From Cristatella mucedo (Eukaryota; Bryozoa; Phylactolaemata; Cristatellidae): a DNA stretch of 21,000 bases. The notes under the pieces were generated by a model that saw only the letters and a program-made list of their open reading frames with translations, made no database searches and was not told where the DNA came from. Position 1 is the first letter of the stretch. Each line of letters starts with the position of its first letter. The stretch spans positions 65,001-86,000 of the forward strand of contig WPIO01000096.1 in NCBI GenBank assembly GCA_009760855.2. The letters are read 5' to 3'. The translations under genes were made by a program, and so were the position numbers. This document shows, one piece after another, positions 20,348 to 21,000 of this stretch.

Positions 20348-21000
20348 ATGTTGCTTGAACATTTACAAGTCGGCGATGACTTCGCAACTTGGCTGCTTGA
20401 CTCGGAGAGGCGGCTCGAGCTGTACGGTGTCAATCCGACAATCTGGCACAAATATCTGCCTCTCTTCCTGGAAGGAAGCGCCTTCTATGTGTATTCTTAC
20501 ATGCCGAAGGCAATCAAGGATGACTGCCGTCTGCTTCGCGAGGCTCTGGTAACAGCGCTGGCTAGTCCTTTAGGTAAAGCGCGACTGCTGAGCGCCGAGT
20601 TAGCAAGTGCTTATCGTAGAGAGGGCGGCGACAAAAGGGACCAAAAGCAACATCAGCAATCGCCGACGGTGTGCCGGGCGACAACGGTTTACCAGGATGC
20701 CACCGTGTGGAACGCGGTGACAGCGATCCAGGCTGTGACGGTTTGCCAGGCGCACGTGGTGTGCAACGAGGTAACGGCCTGCGATGTATCGGAAGCCGTG
20801 GAGGTGACGCTGGCATGCGACGAACCGGTGGGTTATGACTCAGAGCAAGTCGGAGATGCGGAGCAGGTTGGAGGCTCATCGGCCACACAAGTAGGCTGTG
20901 ACGCAGCACAGTTAGGAGACGAGGCGCAGATCGAACATGCGGTGAAGGTCGGAAACGCGGCGGCGGTGACGGTGCCCGAAGACGACGCGGCGGCGGCCCC
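20348..21000 (+). CDS. Gag-like protein of an LTR retrotransposon, partial
   Basis: The first ATG after an in-frame stop at 20336 opens a frame of 217 codons that continues past the window edge with no interruption. Residues about 10-70 resemble the capsid-type domain of metazoan Ty3/gypsy Gag: FATWLLDSERRLELYGV, then YLPLFLEGSAFYVY (the LPLFLEG.A block is characteristic), and LLREALVTAL. A short Gln/Lys-rich hinge (residues 98-107) follows. From about residue 108 the protein becomes repetitive and rich in Val, Ala, Thr, Cys, Gln and Glu, with QVG-type units from about residue 164. No CCHC zinc knuckle is seen before the edge. GC content is clearly higher than in the rest of the window, and the frame is undamaged, so the element may be young. 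Assignment rests on one motif block and the LTR-like sequence upstream; a host gene derived from Gag is the alternative. Confidence 0.6.
   Translation, partial: MLLEHLQVGDDFATWLLDSERRLELYGVNPTIWHKYLPLFLEGSAFYVYSYMPKAIKDDCRLLREALVTALASPLGKARLLSAELASAYRREGGDKRDQKQHQQSPTVCRATTVYQDATVWNAVTAIQAVTVCQAHVVCNEVTACDVSEAVEVTLACDEPVGYDSEQVGDAEQVGGSSATQVGCDAAQLGDEAQIEHAVKVGNAAAVTVPEDDAAAA

Noticed and set aside
20562-20909. 115-codon Pro-rich minus-strand frame
   Set aside because: Antisense of the gag-like ORF; its Pro/Gly pattern mirrors the Gly periodicity of the opposite strand.

Overview
This window looks like non-coding, repeat-rich genomic DNA from an invertebrate animal. The evidence is long gene-poor AT-leaning sequence, long dinucleotide microsatellites, several decayed copies of L2/CR1-like non-LTR retrotransposons (LINEs) with short simple-repeat 3' tails, a dead pogo/Tigger-type DNA transposon, and the 5' part of a probable Ty3/gypsy-like LTR element at the right edge. 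There are no operons, rRNAs, CRISPR arrays or intact host genes. I cannot name the species; an aquatic invertebrate or flatworm-like genome is only a guess from the mix of repeat families.

Layout: 1-4130 is mostly unrecognised single-copy-looking DNA with one weak exon candidate (about 3228-3304). 4131-4294 is an AT-rich hairpin followed by about 56 GT units. 4295-6414 holds three fragments of one LINE family ('family B', CATTA-type tail): two on the minus strand, then one on the plus strand. About 7340-7876 is a decayed LINE piece similar to 'family A', which stops where a dead Tigger-like transposase begins (about 7883-8700). 9170-9416 is a tandem duplication built around GA microsatellites, and 10179-10294 is a long CT tract. 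11349-12207 is the best-preserved 'family A' LINE 3' end, with an open C-terminal frame, a 3' UTR repeat, a terminal hairpin and an (ATT)n tail. 13340-13545 is a repeat whose two halves reappear on either side of another family A copy (16118-16728). About 13690-15885 is a long decayed family A copy (endonuclease-RT linker, RT core, C-terminus) that itself contains a short insert ending in a family A tail.

The right part has two weak minus-strand host exon candidates: a single-pass membrane segment (17023-17258) and a Gly/Arg-rich C-terminal exon (19266-19316). It also has a 3' fragment of family B (17846-18064) and a 7-bp tandem repeat (19518-19571). From about 20015 there is a candidate LTR, followed by an open gag-like frame (20348-21000) that runs off the window. 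This is the only long coding frame that looks undamaged.

Nothing here acts as a joint pathway. The window is best read as layers of transposable-element insertions. The most unusual item is the gag-like frame, which leaves the usual capsid-like start for a repetitive Val/Ala/Gln-Val-Gly tail and overlaps a second frame with collagen-like Gly periodicity. All family assignments come from reading translated motifs by eye; no database search was possible.
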